DNA of 64,000 nucleotides from Ascidia mentula (taxonomy: Eukaryota > Chordata > Ascidiacea > Phlebobranchia > Ascidiidae), in NCBI GenBank assembly GCA_947561715.1, contig OX387202.1, positions 6,585,001-6,649,000 on the forward strand. The letters run 5' to 3'. A model generated the notes under the pieces. That model was not told the DNA's origin, made no database searches, and saw only the letters and a program-made list of their open reading frames with translations. Of this stretch, positions 61,489-64,000 are shown one piece after another (position 1 is the stretch's first letter; each line of letters opens with the position of its first letter). A program made the position numbers and the translations under genes.

Positions 61489-62395
61489 CAAAGCAGTTAA
61501 GTACTGCCGAGCCAAATCATTAAAAACGAAAACAAAGCCTTAGGAATAAACTTAGAAGTAAAATTTTGCCTTTTTGAACGCAACCAAATCAAGCTTGAAA
61601 TGCTAATGCGACCAATTAGGCAGAATCGTGTTTGCCAATCTTAATTATACACGACCTCTGACCTGACTTAAGGCAGAACAATTTGTGACCTGTCAAGTAA
61701 CGATGGCCTCTGTGGGTGCGGCCTGATACAGGAAAAGTTATAATTGCCTTAGCATGCAAGAATTACCGCTACACCAACGGCGTGATTATAAGTTGCACCG
61801 CCAAATTCAAATTGAGGCAATTGAGATGCACTCTGTCGTTTGTTATTTTTTCCTAATATATAATATGTTATAACCTACATTTTTAAACAACTAACCCTCT
61901 TACAAAGCGAACGACGCACTTCATTTGCATTCAATCAAAAACACTTAATGGTAGAAAGGCGCAAATGCACTATGTTGCATCGTAGGCAAATTTTCAAGCA
62001 CACAAGAAGCATTGTGTTATTCTTGATTTAAATAAAGTGAATATCGCCGGGAGGACTATGCAGTCCTATTGATGTCGAACACACAAATGTACCTGGTAGT
62101 CAAAATTAGGTTATCTACACATTATAGCCTTCTACAGAGGTCACTTAACACACTGGTCTACCAGTACTGACAGGCTGTGCTAACGCAAAAGCAACAGTCG
62201 CGATTCCAGCGCTTGCTTCCTATGTACTCGCAGTGGTTTCCATTGTGCTTTCTGACGTCAAAAACCACATGATTTCTTGGTTCGAGACGACTGTTCCTCG
62301 CTAGGGAAATTTCGAAGGCAAATCTTGCGAAAGGCTTACTGCTTCAATAATTTCCTGTCTGCTGCACCACATGGCGTTGCCACCAACATACGAGT

Positions 62396-62540
62396 CAAAC
62401 AGAAGTAAAACCAGACTTTCGCTTAGCATGGCAGGATCGCCCCACTGCGCAGGCCCTTTATATTTGGCGATCACAGCTCCCTTATTCTGATCATAAGGCA
62501 TGCCTTGGCTACGAAGCCTATGAACCTTACGAGTCAAAGC
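62396..62540 (+). repeat. SINE copy in tandem unit 2
   Basis: Same insertion as at 61366-61488, carried by the duplication. The left flank duplicate has lost a base or two (ACGAGTCAAACAG). It retains the GGCGATCACAGCTCCCTTATTC piece that is shortened in unit 1. Confidence 0.7.
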
Positions 62541-63028
62541 AGTTAAGTACTGCTGAGCTAAACCATTAAAAACGAAAACAAAGCCTTAGGAATATACTTA
62601 GAAGTAAAATTTTGCCTTTTTGAACGCAACCAAATCAAGCTTGAAATGCTAATGCGACCAATTAGGCAGAATCGTGTTTGCCAATCTTAATTATACACGA
62701 CCTCTGACCTGACTTAAGACAGAACAATTTGTGACCTGTCAAGTAACGATGGCCTCTGTGGGTGCGGTCTGATACAGGAAAAGTGATAATTGCCTTAGCA
62801 TGCAAGAATTACCGCTACACCAACGGCGTGATTATAAGTTGCACCGCCAAATTCAAATTGAGGCAATTGAGATGCACTCTGTCGTTTGTTATTTTTTCCT
62901 AATATATAATATGTTATAACCTACATTTTTAAACAACTAACCCTCTTACAAAGCGAACGACGCACTTCATTTGCATTCAATCAAAAACACTTAATGGTAG
63001 AAAGGCGCAAATGCACTATGTTCCATCG

Positions 63029-64000
63029 TCTTCAGCAAACGAACTTTTACAAAAGTTTGCGGGTCGTGAGTATCTCAGGCCGAAGTGTGGTGATCGTGTA
63101 CACACAAGCCAAGCTACTTCGGTAAAAAAATATGTCAATATTGTTTGCGTTTGGACCGGCCGTCATGTTTGCTGCGAAATCTTGTTGTCCGAGAAGATGA
63201 GATATTTGAGATACCCGCACACGCGGATTTGTACACAACGAATTCCTAAACAGGGCGTTCTCGTTGACAGAATCCCATATTTGGTGCCCATTAAATAAAA
63301 TACACTTTACGTGGGTTATGTGAGGCACTCAAAACATGTTTGCACCCATCATTTTTTTGCGCGTAATGTTTACATTTGAGTTTACGACTTGTTGCACACA
63401 TAGTTTACATGTAATACTGCATTGTGATTTTTGTTTTTGAATAACCTTTTAAAAACCAGCAGGACTTTTGGACTTTCGTTGTTGTCTGCAGCAATGTTCA
63501 ATAGAGATTATCTTGAAACATTTGACGTTATACCAACATGGTCTTTCAATTAATAACGTTTTTGACATGCATTTATTAAATGTATAGGTTTGTTGTCACG
63601 ACTATAACCTTCTGTTGTTTGCAGACAATAAAAGTTTCATTAGTGGGTTTAGTTAAACAGTCATTGCCACAGGTTTATGAGCATATAAAAATTTATTCGA
63701 TTTAATTACGCATTTGTTGTTTAACTTTCGGTTTAGTATGGCATGATTAAATCGGTGTCGTTTCTGACACGTACAAGTTTTGTGAAATATTTCCCACCCA
63801 ACGGCAAACAGAAAAGTTTTATTACCCAATTGACCCACTGAATTTAACGTGGGAAAAAATAACAATGCGAGATTGCGTTGGAAAGCACAAGGATGCAAGC
63901 ACTGAGTTGCTCCACCATGATTTCACCAATTGTAAAAATATTTCCACTTCCTGTTGTTGGCCTAATGTCCCCCGTGTCAAAACAAGTCATTTTACCCGTG
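63029..64000. other. Right edge of window, no gene seen
   Basis: Short frames at 63011-63298 (+) and 63653-63898 (-) lack recognisable domains or splice support. Could be UTR or intron of a gene beyond the edge. Confidence 0.35.

Larger units (their letters stand above)
60924..63028. repeat. Tandem duplication, two ~1.05-kb units
   Basis: Unit 1 is 60924-61981 and unit 2 is 61982-63028. Both start GTAGGCAAATT.TCAAGCACA and end AAATGCACTATGTT.CATCG. They are near-identical throughout, apart from scattered substitutions and about 38 bp missing from unit 2 near 62250. Each unit contains the same SINE, so the SINE predates the duplication. No coding potential recognised. Confidence 0.88.

Overview
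The window looks like genomic DNA of an invertebrate chordate, most likely an ascidian tunicate. This is inferred from AT-rich DNA, short GT-AG introns, clustered Ca2+-dependent transglutaminases and secreted collagen/fibrinogen-like proteins. No rRNA or mitochondrial marker is present to settle it. Genes are multi-exon, so the spans given run from first to last coding exon, and exon joins are listed in the text. I built the joins by hand from splice sites, reading-frame phase and comparison between paralogues.

Layout. 1-1730: 3' part of a LINE with reverse transcriptase. 2128-3220: a scrambled array of a roughly 285-bp repeat carrying hammerhead-ribozyme motifs. 5199-6080: decayed BEL/Pao integrase region. 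6842-8150, 10503-12190 and 20233-21384 (all minus): three paralogues encoding signal peptide, short collagen stretch and contactin-associated-protein-like fibrinogen domain. 13510-18571: a 5.06-kb DNA transposon with CACTG termini and TA duplication, carrying an intact 781-codon transposase-like gene and a frame-broken SAMD3-like gene. 21588-22112: inverted pair of a tRNA-derived SINE. 23269-26786 and 27932-31432 (both minus): tandem ten-exon genes for an unrecognised multi-pass membrane protein. 32371-37816 (-), 40774-47736 (+) and 52126-59860 (-): three complete 14-exon transglutaminase genes. 39336-40330 and 49019-50590: two copies of a dispersed repeat; the second holds a perfectly symmetric hammerhead palindrome. 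60924-63028: a tandem duplication of about 1.05 kb containing a SINE.

Themes. The host genes form three local families (three secreted collagen/fibrinogen-like, two membrane, three transglutaminase) that expanded by tandem or inverted duplication. All three transglutaminases start MGN, a possible N-myristoylation signal, and share an unusual helical N-terminal module before the standard fold with an intact Cys-His-Asp triad. The most unusual non-coding content is the set of about nine hammerhead-ribozyme copies in direct, inverted and intronic positions. Three keep the full catalytic core; others carry substitutions at the catalytic C3 or G8 positions.
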